In this document: positions 36,785 to 44,443 of the stretch, in pieces
Numbering within the stretch: position 1 is the first letter of the stretch
Layout of the letters: the number at the start of each line of letters is the position of its first letter
Assembly (NCBI RefSeq): GCF_020329435.1
Contig: NZ_JAGKJK010000022.1
Location: 37,543 to 101,542, forward strand
Source: Bradyrhizobium hereditatis
Lineage (GTDB): Bacteria; Pseudomonadota; Alphaproteobacteria; Rhizobiales; Xanthobacteraceae
Length of the DNA: 64,000 nt
Reading direction: 5' to 3'
The notes under the pieces: model-generated
The model's input: only the letters and a program-made list of their open reading frames with translations
Told to the model about the DNA's origin: nothing
Databases searched by the model: none
Program-made: the position numbers and the translations under genes

Positions 36785-37858
36785 ATGGCCGATACGATCC
36801 AGGAAGTTCTGCAAGCCTTTGCCAAGGGTGAGCTCGTTGTCGTCACCGACGATGACGATCGCGAGGGCGAGGGCGATCTGATCGTCGCGGCCTCGCTCTG
36901 CACCGCGGAGAAGATGGCATTCATAATCCGCCATACCTCCGGCATTGTCTGTGCGCCGATCACCACCGACGATGCCCGCCGGCTGCGGCTCGATCCGATG
37001 GTGGCGCACAACGAGTCCAACCACACCACCGCCTTCACCGTCTCGATCGACTACAAGCCGGATGGCGGCACCGGCATTTCGGCGGAGGAGCGCGCCTCCT
37101 GCTGCCGCGCGCTCGCCAATCCCAACGCCGGCGCCAATGATTTCGCCCGGCCGGGCCACATCTTCCCGCTGATCGCCCGCGATGGCGGCGTGCTCTTGCG
37201 CTCCGGCCACACCGAGGCGGCCGTCGATCTTTGCAAGCTCTCCGGGCTGCCGCCGGTCGGCGTCATCTCCGAGTTGATGAACGACGACGGCACCGTGATG
37301 AAGGGCGAGCAGGTGGCGCGCTTTGCCGCCAAGCACAAGCTCAAGCACGTCACGATCGCTGACATGATCGCCTACCGCCAGGCGCGCGAGAAGCTGATCG
37401 AGCGCGTTGCGACCTTCACTACCGATAGCCCGATCGGACCGCTGCAGGGCTATGCCTATCGTTCGCCGTTCGACGAAATTGCGCATGCCGCCTTCGTCTA
37501 TAACGGCGTCGGCGACGGCAAGAACGTGCTGACGCGGCTGCACAAGCCCAACATCGTCAAGGATCTCTTCACCGGCCAGGCGCGCATGCAAATCGTGCTG
37601 GACCATTTCAAGAAGGCCGGTCGCGGCGTGCTAGTCTATCTGCGCGATGGCGCGGCCGGGGTTCCCGTCGAACCGGTCGGCGAACCAAAAACCGCGGAAG
37701 CCGATCGCCACCGGCAATGGCGCGAAGTTGGCGTCGGTGCCCAGATATTGCGCGATCTCGGCATCACCTCGATCATCAATCTCACCTCGTCGGTGCACGA
37801 TTACAAGGGACTATCCGGTTTCGGCATCGAGATCGTCTCCAACGAAAAGTTGGAGTGA
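36785..37858 (+). CDS. ribB: 3,4-Dihydroxy-2-butanone-4-phosphate synthase with degenerate GTP cyclohydrolase half
   Basis: The 357-residue protein makes the four-carbon riboflavin precursor from ribulose-5-phosphate. The N-terminal half has DDDDREGEGDLIVAA, the RPGHIFPLIAR loop and GHTEAAVDLCKLSG with the active acids. The C-terminal half resembles GTP cyclohydrolase II, but RLHKPNIVKDLFTG and ARMQIVLDHF replace the zinc-Cys motif. That half is thus inactive, as in many alphaproteobacterial homologues. No FMN riboswitch is visible in the 240 bases upstream. Confidence 0.9.
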   Translation: MADTIQEVLQAFAKGELVVVTDDDDREGEGDLIVAASLCTAEKMAFIIRHTSGIVCAPITTDDARRLRLDPMVAHNESNHTTAFTVSIDYKPDGGTGISAEERASCCRALANPNAGANDFARPGHIFPLIARDGGVLLRSGHTEAAVDLCKLSGLPPVGVISELMNDDGTVMKGEQVARFAAKHKLKHVTIADMIAYRQAREKLIERVATFTTDSPIGPLQGYAYRSPFDEIAHAAFVYNGVGDGKNVLTRLHKPNIVKDLFTGQARMQIVLDHFKKAGRGVLVYLRDGAAGVPVEPVGEPKTAEADRHRQWREVGVGAQILRDLGITSIINLTSSVHDYKGLSGFGIEIVSNEKLE

Positions 37859-37867
37859 TAGGGACGA

Positions 37868-37970
37868 GTCATTCCGGGCGATGCGTAGCATCGAACCCGG
37901 AATCTCGAGATTTGCGGTGCGCAATTGCGCACCTGAGGTCTGGTGCTTGCGCACCATCCCGGAATGACGA
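37868..37970. repeat. Inverted repeat family E copy 1
   Basis: Begins gtcattccgggcg and ends catcccggaatgac. Inside are gtgcgcaattgcgcac and the shared words cctgaggtctgg. A diverged copy is at 56154-56275. It follows the ribB stop by ten bases and probably acts as its terminator. Confidence 0.85.
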
Positions 37971-38053
37971 GTACCCAATCCATTTGCGCTTCCGCCGATA
38001 GCGCATTAATTTGGCGGCAATTACATGAGGACAGTGATGCGAAAGGGATTTTC

Positions 38054-39268
38054 ATGAGCGTGCGCCCTCAAGCCAAGGACAAGCCGGCTGCGGCTTCCTT
38101 TCAGTGGGACGATCCGTTCCTGCTCGACGACCAGCTCACCGAAGATGAGCGCATGATCCGCGATACCGCGCGCGCCTATGCACAGGACAAGCTCCTGCCG
38201 CGCGTCATCAACGCGTATCTGGAAGAGAAGACCGACCGCGAGATCTTCAACGAGATGGGCGAGCTCGGCCTGATCGGCGTTACCCTGCCTGAAGAGTATG
38301 GCTGCGCCAATGCGAGCTATGTCGCCTACGGCCTGGTGGCGCGCGAGATCGAGCGCGTCGATTCCGGTTATCGCTCGATGAACTCGGTGCAGTCGTCGCT
38401 GGTGATGTACCCGATCTACGCCTATGGCGATGAGAACCAGCGCAAGAAATACCTGCCGAAGCTCGCGACCGGCGAGTGGGTCGGCTGCTTCGGCCTGACC
38501 GAGCCGGATGCCGGTTCTGACCCCGGCGGCATGAAGACCCGCGCCGAGAAGGTCTCGGACGGCTACAGGCTGACTGGCAGCAAGATGTGGATCTCCAACG
38601 CTCCGATCGCTGATGTGTTCGTGGTCTGGGCGAAATCCGCTGCGCATGACAACCAGATCCGCGGCTTCATTCTGGAAAAGGGCATGAAGGGCCTATCCGC
38701 CCCAAAGGTCGGCGGCAAGCTGTCCCTGCGTGCTTCCATCACCGGCGAGATCGTGATGGACGGCGTGGTGGTGCCGGAGAGCGCGCTGCTGCCCAACGTA
38801 TCGGGCCTGAAGGGACCGTTCGGCTGCCTCAACCGCGCCCGCTACGGCATTTCCTGGGGCGCGATGGGCGCAGCCGAGGACTGCATGCATCGCGCGCGGC
38901 AATACACACTTGATCGCAAGCAGTTCAACCGGCCGCTCGCGGCGACGCAGCTCGTGCAGAAGAAGCTCGCGGACATGGAGACCGAAATCGCGCTCGGCCT
39001 GCAGGCCTCGCTCCGCGTCGGTCGCCTGATGGACGAAGGCAAGATGGCGCCGGAGATGATCTCGATCGTCAAGCGCAACAATTGCGGCAAGGCGCTCGAC
39101 ATCGCGCGTGTCGCCCGCGACATGCACGGCGGCAACGGCATCCAGATCGAGTATCACGTGATGCGCCACACCGCCAATTTGGAAACCGTGAACACCTATG
39201 AAGGCACTCACGACGTCCACGCCCTGATCCTGGGCCGGGCGATCACGGGCATTCAGGCGTTTTCGTAA
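38054..39268 (+). CDS. gcdH: Glutaryl-CoA dehydrogenase
   Basis: The 404-residue FAD enzyme oxidises and decarboxylates glutaryl-CoA to crotonyl-CoA in lysine/tryptophan and aromatic degradation. ACAD blocks are CFGLTEPDAGSDPGGMKTRA and KMWISNAPIADVFVVWA. The catalytic Glu is in ETVNTYEGTHDVHALILGRA (near residue 385), typical of GCDH, and the Arg of YGISWGAMGAAEDC fits. The start is the ATG at 38054, with AAAGGG upstream. The upstream frame to 37943 passes through the repeat and is not coding. Confidence 0.93.
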   Translation: MSVRPQAKDKPAAASFQWDDPFLLDDQLTEDERMIRDTARAYAQDKLLPRVINAYLEEKTDREIFNEMGELGLIGVTLPEEYGCANASYVAYGLVAREIERVDSGYRSMNSVQSSLVMYPIYAYGDENQRKKYLPKLATGEWVGCFGLTEPDAGSDPGGMKTRAEKVSDGYRLTGSKMWISNAPIADVFVVWAKSAAHDNQIRGFILEKGMKGLSAPKVGGKLSLRASITGEIVMDGVVVPESALLPNVSGLKGPFGCLNRARYGISWGAMGAAEDCMHRARQYTLDRKQFNRPLAATQLVQKKLADMETEIALGLQASLRVGRLMDEGKMAPEMISIVKRNNCGKALDIARVARDMHGGNGIQIEYHVMRHTANLETVNTYEGTHDVHALILGRAITGIQAFS

Positions 39269-39310
39269 AGTGTGTTGAGAGGATACTCCGACGTGGCCTC
39301 ACTTTCCGCT

Positions 39311-39409
39311 GTCATCGCCCGCGAAAGCGGGCGATCCAGTACGCCGCGGCCTCTCGTTTCGGCTCGAACGTAGTGATTACTGGATACCCCGCCTTCGCGG
39401 GGTATGACG
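39311..39409. repeat. Inverted repeat family F
   Basis: Starts gtcatcgcccgcgaaagcgggcgatccag and ends ctggataccccgccttcgcggggtatgac (only arms quoted), with outer arms and nested hairpins. It follows gcdH by 42 bases and precedes the MBL hydrolase gene. It is likely a terminator or element-derived. Confidence 0.75.
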
Positions 39410-39441
39410 ACGGTGGTTGTGGCGCGACAACAGGAACAACA

Positions 39442-40359
39442 ATGGCCGATAACGACGACATCCCGTTCAACCGCGACTTTCCGCTGAAGCCCGGCATTGT
39501 CGACGAGCCGCGGCCCGGTGTGCGGCGCGTTCTCTGCAACAATCCGAGCCCGTTCACCTTTACCGGCACGGTCAGCTACATCGTAGGCAAGGGCAACGTC
39601 GCGATCATCGATCCCGGTCCCGATGATGAGGCGCACGCGAAGGCGCTGCTCGATGCCGTGCGCGGCGAGACGGTCACGCATATTCTCGTCACCCATACTC
39701 ATCGCGACCATTCGCCGAACACCGCGCGGATCAAGGCGGCGACCGGCGCGCCTGTTTACGCCGAGGGGCCGCATCGCGCCTCGCGGCCGCGCTTCGAGAG
39801 CGAGAAACACAATCCGGAGTCCGGCGCAGACCGCGATTTCCGGCCCGATATCGAAGTCAAGAACGGCGACGTCATCGAGGGGAAGGGCTGGGCATTGGAG
39901 GCGGTCGCCACCCCCGGCCACACCGCCAATCACCTGGCGTTTGCGTGGCCTGAGCGAAAGATCAATTTCGTCGGCGATCACGTGATGGGCTGGTCGACCT
40001 CGATCGTGGCACCGCCGGACGGATCGATGATCGACTACATGGCCTCGCTCGCGCGATTGGAAGCGCGCGAGGAGGATCTGTATTTTTCAGGCCATGGCCC
40101 GGAAATTCCAGAAGGACCGCGTTACGTCCGCTTCCTGACCCGCCACCGCCAGGCCCGCGAAGCCTCGATCCTGCACCGGCTCGGCAAGGGCGAAGCCGAC
40201 ATTCCGACCATGGTGCGCGCGATCTATATCGGCATCGACCCGCGGCTGACCAATGCCGCCGGCTATTCCGTGCTGGCCCATCTGGAAGATCTGGTTGCGC
40301 GGGGGCTCGTGGCGACCGACGGCGATCCGGTGATCGGCGGAACGTATCGGCTGCCGTAG
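39442..40359 (+). CDS. MBL-fold metallo-hydrolase (LACTB2-like)
   Basis: The 305-residue protein has the beta-lactamase-fold zinc motif THTHRDHSPN (residues about 91-100), then VATPGHTANHLAF, GDHVMGWS and SGHGPEIPEGP, giving the His/Asp ligand set. The C-terminal winged part (TRHRQAREASILHRLGKGEA) matches the LACTB2-like/hydroxyacylglutathione hydrolase-type family. It could be an RNA or thioester hydrolase; the substrate is unknown. The ATG at 39442 lies just after the repeat. Confidence 0.87.
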   Translation: MADNDDIPFNRDFPLKPGIVDEPRPGVRRVLCNNPSPFTFTGTVSYIVGKGNVAIIDPGPDDEAHAKALLDAVRGETVTHILVTHTHRDHSPNTARIKAATGAPVYAEGPHRASRPRFESEKHNPESGADRDFRPDIEVKNGDVIEGKGWALEAVATPGHTANHLAFAWPERKINFVGDHVMGWSTSIVAPPDGSMIDYMASLARLEAREEDLYFSGHGPEIPEGPRYVRFLTRHRQAREASILHRLGKGEADIPTMVRAIYIGIDPRLTNAAGYSVLAHLEDLVARGLVATDGDPVIGGTYRLP

Positions 40360-40361
40360 CG

Positions 40362-40437
40362 GCGAATAGCGAATGGCGAGTGGCGAATAGGGAAGGGCGG
40401 CCCTGCTATTCGCTACTCGCTACTCGCCATTCGCTAC
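40362..40437. repeat. Direct-and-inverted repeat between convergent genes
   Basis: Left arm gcgaatagcgaatggcgag and right arm ctcgctactcgccattcgc (arms only) flank a GGGCGGCCC centre. Each arm is itself a run of a ggcgaatag-like unit. It overlaps the stop codon of the DUF1499 gene (40434) and lies three bases after the MBL stop, so it may end both transcripts. Confidence 0.75.
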
Positions 40438-41285
40438 TTTTTCACATTCTTCGCCTGCGCCTTGGCCGGCGCCTGCGGCTTCTTCGGCGCTGCCGGCTTG
40501 GCGTTATCGACGGCTTCGTTGATGTCCTCGATCAGCTTGGAGATACGCGCAGCGTTGCTGCCGAGGTCGCTTTCGAAATAGCGCGAGGAAGAGCGAATAT
40601 CGACGCGCGATTCATCGCCGTCGGGCGTGATCCGGATCGAGACGTCCTCGCGGAATCCCATGATCGGCGTTCGTGCCACTGCCTCGATGCGGCCGATGCG
40701 ACGCGGCGGCTGCGGCGGCCGTTCGTCGATCACCAGCCATTTGCGCTTGTTGACCAGCGCCAGCGTCACCTCATAGGCCCGCTGCGGCGGTACTTCGAGC
40801 TCTACCGTCTCGATGTCGGGATAGGCGATCCGCTGCTGTTCGGCCGAATAGAGGCCGGCGTAAACCGCGGAGTTGACGCCTTCGCCGCCGCGCAGCCGTG
40901 CCAGCGCCTCGAAGCGCGGTGGATCGATCGGATCGGTGGTGATGTCGTGGATCGCCGGCAGCTTGCGGTATTGCAGGGCGAGGTAAGCCGGGTAAGCGAG
41001 CAGCAGGGCGTTGATCAGGAACGCCAGCAGGATCCGGCCCATGCCGCGCGAGCCGTTCTGCCAGATCGCGGCAAAGGCGGCGAGGCCGAGCAGGATGGAA
41101 AGCACGGCGCAACCGAGCGCGCCGAAGAAGGTCACCAGCGCCGGCTTCATCTCGAGAAAGTCGAAGCGCACGATGAGGATCGAGGCGATCGCCGCGACTA
41201 CGGCGAAGATGGCGAGGTTGCGCGACCAGGTAGCGAGGCTGGACACGGGCTCCGACTGATAGGGAGCGGAAAACCTTCGGGCCAT
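40434..41285 (-). CDS. DUF1499 domain membrane protein
   Basis: The 283-residue protein has three N-terminal helices (residues about 22-105), then a DUF1499 domain (PPRFEALARLRGGEGVNSAVYAG-type region, RKWLVIDERPPQPPRRIGR, VRITPDGDESRVDIRSSSR). A lysine/alanine/proline-rich tail follows (KPAAPKKPQAPAKAQAKNVKK region). DUF1499 proteins are conserved in rhizobia but uncharacterised. Membrane topology puts the domain on one face; no neighbour defines the role. Confidence 0.85.
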   Translation of the reverse strand: MARRFSAPYQSEPVSSLATWSRNLAIFAVVAAIASILIVRFDFLEMKPALVTFFGALGCAVLSILLGLAAFAAIWQNGSRGMGRILLAFLINALLLAYPAYLALQYRKLPAIHDITTDPIDPPRFEALARLRGGEGVNSAVYAGLYSAEQQRIAYPDIETVELEVPPQRAYEVTLALVNKRKWLVIDERPPQPPRRIGRIEAVARTPIMGFREDVSIRITPDGDESRVDIRSSSRYFESDLGSNAARISKLIEDINEAVDNAKPAAPKKPQAPAKAQAKNVKK

Positions 41286-41734
41286 CGGTCAAAATCTACC
41301 GTGTTGGAGTCTGGCCGGCGGGTGGCCGGGTTGCAAACCCGCAGCTTGAGACCACGGCATGGCGCGAATTTCAAGGTTTTGCACGAAATACTCGTCGGCC
41401 AATCGTCATGCTTCAGCAACTTTACGGGTTAACTATCGCTGTAAATTGATTATTAGTTGTGAATTGAAGTTGGACTAACTTTCGTCTACCTCTCGCCGCC
41501 AGGTTGTCGTATTTGCCGCAACACGGGACTGTCCTGCACGGGACGCCGGCGAACGCCAACCAAATGGGGAAACGGCGGGTGTCAGCCGGAAGCGCTGCAG
41601 GATGATCTCAACTCCTGGTCCTTGTTGCGGGCGGAGTCGCAAATAAATTGCGGTTGCGCCCCCGGAGTTCTAAGATCGCATAGGGCGCAATCGGCATACG
41701 TCCGCGGGGCTAGCGGAAGGCCCCACGAGGGCGA
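41286..41734. other. Gene-free stretch, partly AT-rich
   Basis: A 450-base divergent spacer between the DUF1499 and the repeat-rich membrane protein genes. It has an AT-rich patch around 41430-41490 (ttgattattagttgtgaatt) that may hold promoters. No gene or RNA was recognised. Confidence 0.5.
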
Positions 41735-42973
41735 GTGTTCAGTATGAGTAATGCAAAGCACGAAGGATATGTCGGCCCGAACGATCCGGCATACTATGCG
41801 CCGCGCGAGGTGAGGGAGCGGGGCAGTGGTGAGCAGCCTAACAACCCGATGCTCATGCAGAACGACGATGGCTGGCGTCCGCGAGTGACGACGGAAGGGC
41901 CGCCCTTACAACCATTCAGCAAGTCGCCACGCCGCCAGGATTCCGAAGTGTTCACCAAGGCCGTCGCCCAGGCGATGCAGGAGGCGAGGGACAACGTGCC
42001 CGTGGAAGCGCCATCCGTGCTCCGCGATCTATCGGGACGGCGCGCACTCCTTCAGCAGGTCATCCGCTTCTCGATCGCGGTGGCGATTGCCGCCAGCATC
42101 GCGATGCTTCTCGTCATGGCCATTCCGTCTTCGCAACGCCCTGCCAATCAGGATGCGTCGCTCTCGGCTGCCTGGCAGTCGGTGAAGTCGTCGGTGATTC
42201 CGGCGCCGCAGCCGCAACCGGCGAAGCGTACGCCGACCTTGGCCGTGCAGGATGGCAGCGGGTTCACCAACGATCCCGTGCCGCTCGGCATCCACGTCGG
42301 CTCTCCGCCGCCTGACGCCTACGTATCTATCAGTGGACTGGCTGCAGCCGCACGGCTGACGTCGGGCAGGCGGGTCGGTCCGGGCGAGTGGCGCGTATCG
42401 GCCACGGAGATATCAGGCGTTTCGGTCATTCCGCCGGACGGATTCACCGGCCAGATGCTGGTGACGGCAGAACTGCGTGACGGCACTGGCGCGGCGCTCA
42501 CCGGCACGTCTACGCGGCTGAGCTGGGCGCCCGTGCCGGTCGCTGCGGCGCCGGTCGTCGCGCGGCCGGTCGTTGCCCCGCCGGTCGCAGCTTCCGCGCC
42601 GCCGCCCGTCGCCCCCGTTGCCATGGCCACCGCCGCACCGTCGGCGCCCGCCCTGCCCGCCGCGCCGCGGGCGGAGGTCGTGCGCAGCCTCGATCCCAAG
42701 GAAATCGCCGTCCTGCTCAAGCGCGGACAGGACCTGCTCGCCGCTGGCGATGTGCAGTCGGCGCGGCTGCTTCTGCTGCGCGGCGCAGAGGCGCGCGATG
42801 CGCGTGCGGCGCTGCTCGTCGGTACGACTTACGATCCGGTGCGGCTCAAGCAGATCGGCGCCGACGGTCCGCTCGCTGATGTTGCCCAGGCCCGCATGTG
42901 GTATCAGCGCGCAAAGGAATGGGGCGAGCCCGACGCGCAGCGACAGCTCGACGCGCTGGCGCTCTCGCGCTGA
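41735..42973 (+). CDS. Hypothetical single-pass membrane protein with Sel1/TPR-like tail
   Basis: The 412-residue protein starts GTG or, nine bases later, ATG (41744). An N-terminal cytoplasmic part (about 1-115) is followed by one helix (IRFSIAVAIAASIAMLLVMA), then a proline/alanine-rich periplasmic linker with PVVARPVVAPPVAAS-type repeats. A C-terminal helical domain ends it (EIAVLLKRGQDLLAAGD, ARMWYQRAKEWGEPDAQRQL), resembling a Sel1/TPR unit. The function is unknown. A strong hairpin follows at 42983. Confidence 0.75.
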   Translation: MFSMSNAKHEGYVGPNDPAYYAPREVRERGSGEQPNNPMLMQNDDGWRPRVTTEGPPLQPFSKSPRRQDSEVFTKAVAQAMQEARDNVPVEAPSVLRDLSGRRALLQQVIRFSIAVAIAASIAMLLVMAIPSSQRPANQDASLSAAWQSVKSSVIPAPQPQPAKRTPTLAVQDGSGFTNDPVPLGIHVGSPPPDAYVSISGLAAAARLTSGRRVGPGEWRVSATEISGVSVIPPDGFTGQMLVTAELRDGTGAALTGTSTRLSWAPVPVAAAPVVARPVVAPPVAASAPPPVAPVAMATAAPSAPALPAAPRAEVVRSLDPKEIAVLLKRGQDLLAAGDVQSARLLLLRGAEARDARAALLVGTTYDPVRLKQIGADGPLADVAQARMWYQRAKEWGEPDAQRQLDALALSR

Positions 42974-42982
42974 TTCTCCGGG

Positions 42983-43003
42983 CGGGCGCGCTATGCGCGC
43001 CCG
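42983..43003. terminator. GC-rich hairpin between convergent genes
   Basis: A perfect 9-bp stem cgggcgcgc/gcgcgcccg with a TAT loop lies between the stop at 42973 and the convergent LysR gene end at 43071. It lacks a T tract. Confidence 0.5.
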
Positions 43004-43070
43004 TCAATTGCACCGACGTTCCCGATCGTCTGGAAGCGGCCGTTGCCGTGAACGGTGGTGCTGTGCGCTG

Positions 43071-43967
43071 TCACCGCCCACCGTTCATTTGCGAGACCAT
43101 GAATTCGGTGAAGGCCTTCACGCGCGGGGTGCGGTGACGGCCGGGCACGGTCACGACGTGAACCGGAAACGGCTCGCTCAGATGGCTGTCCTCTAGCAGC
43201 GGCACCAGCGCGCCTTCCCGCATCGCGCGCGCGACGACGAAATCAGCCAGTCGCGCAATGCCGAGCCCGGCCACCGCCGCATCGAGCAGCAGGTCGGCAT
43301 TGTCGCTCGCAAGGTTGCCCGAGATGGCAAGCCGGTTGATGCCTTCGCTGGTGTGGAACGGCCATTGGTTGAACTGCCCAAAGTCGGTGATCGTCAGGCA
43401 ATTGTGCTGCAGGAGATCGGCCGGCACGCGTGGTGAGCCGTGCTTCTCCAGATAGCGCGGGCTGGCGCAGATCAGGCGTCTGGCGTCATGGAGCTTGCGC
43501 GCCACAAGCGTGGAGTCGCCGAGCCATCCGGAGCGAATGGCCAGGTCCACCTGCTCGGCAACGAGATCGATTTGCTGGTCCGAAACGAGAAGCTCGACGG
43601 TGATGTCAGGATAGCGGGTGAGGAAGAGCGGCAGCGCGGGACCCAGGATCTGCTTGGCATAGGTCGTTCCGACGCTGATCCGCAGATGGCCGCGCGGCGC
43701 CTGGCTGGCCGCCGTGACTTCGGCTTCCGCGGCCTCGATCGATGCGAGGATTTCGCGGCTGCGGGCGACGAACAGTTCGCCTTCGGCGGTCAGGACCAGA
43801 CGCCGCGTGGTGCGCGTCAGCAGGCGGACGCCGAGCCGGTCCTCGATCCGGGTCACGAGCTTGGAGAGCGCTGAAGGCGTGATCCCGAGATCGCCGGCCG
43901 CCGCGGCGAAGCTGCCGCGTTCGATCACCCGCACAAAGGCATTCATTTCGTCAGAGGCGCTATTCAT
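43071..43967 (-). CDS. LysR-family transcriptional regulator
   Basis: The 298-residue protein has the LysR winged helix at its start (FVRVIERGSFAAAAGDLGITPSALSKLV, residues about 11-38). The effector-binding domain follows (GHLRISVGTTYAKQILGPALPLF, ITVELLVSDQQIDLVAEQVDLAIR). It resembles the CrgA/DsdC-like AphB group that regulates aromatic or stress genes. The divergent small ORF at 44061 could be a target, but no clear T-N11-A operator was confirmed. Confidence 0.9.
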   Translation of the reverse strand: MNSASDEMNAFVRVIERGSFAAAAGDLGITPSALSKLVTRIEDRLGVRLLTRTTRRLVLTAEGELFVARSREILASIEAAEAEVTAASQAPRGHLRISVGTTYAKQILGPALPLFLTRYPDITVELLVSDQQIDLVAEQVDLAIRSGWLGDSTLVARKLHDARRLICASPRYLEKHGSPRVPADLLQHNCLTITDFGQFNQWPFHTSEGINRLAISGNLASDNADLLLDAAVAGLGIARLADFVVARAMREGALVPLLEDSHLSEPFPVHVVTVPGRHRTPRVKAFTEFMVSQMNGGR

Positions 43968-44060
43968 GAACCAATTTCAGGAATGAAGTGAAAACATAGA
44001 AGATTATCAATCCTGTGGAAAGGAATAAGTTCGCAGCATCAGTTCGTGGAGACGAAAGCA

Positions 44061-44297
44061 ATGTCAGCACAGGTGACATGGGGCGGTGGCCCGGAGCAGC
44101 CCGGCAGCGGCGATGGCGTCCTGCGCCACCCTAACGGCAGTATCGATATCAGGGCTTATGCAACCATCGCGCATCGCCAACGCGCTGCGGCGTTGGCATC
44201 TTCGCTCGTTTCGGCGGTGCGGATGGCACGTGAGGTCTGGGCAGCCATCACCCTGCCTCGCGCCCACCGACGAGCAGCCGGAAAACCGTGCCGCTGA
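44061..44297 (+). CDS. Small hypothetical protein
   Basis: From the ATG at 44061 (GGAGA about nine bases upstream) the product is 78 residues: MSAQVTWGGGPEQ, then HPNGSIDIRAYATIAHRQRAAALAS and a basic tail. The PNGSID-Y-R-RA pattern resembles tiny rhizobial proteins of unknown role. It is divergent from the LysR gene by 94 bases. The real start and function are uncertain. Confidence 0.45.
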   Translation: MSAQVTWGGGPEQPGSGDGVLRHPNGSIDIRAYATIAHRQRAAALASSLVSAVRMAREVWAAITLPRAHRRAAGKPCR

Positions 44298-44406
44298 TGA
44301 CGCGAAAGGGACGACGGCCTGCGTGCAAGGTAGTGCGTAAAGCTGCCGAAAATGCGGAAACGTTCAGTCGCCGACGTCGATCAAAGTTCACGCCGGCAGT
44401 TTTGTA

Positions 44407-44440
44407 GGCTGTCCCTCCCGGGCACGGAAGGGACAGCCTC
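44407..44440 (-). terminator. Hairpin past the acyl-CoA ligase gene
   Basis: An 11-bp stem aggctgtccct/agggacagcct with a 12-base loop containing cccggg lies four bases past the ligase stop (44444). There is no T tract, so its terminator role is inferred from position. Confidence 0.55.
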
Positions 44441-44443
44441 AGT

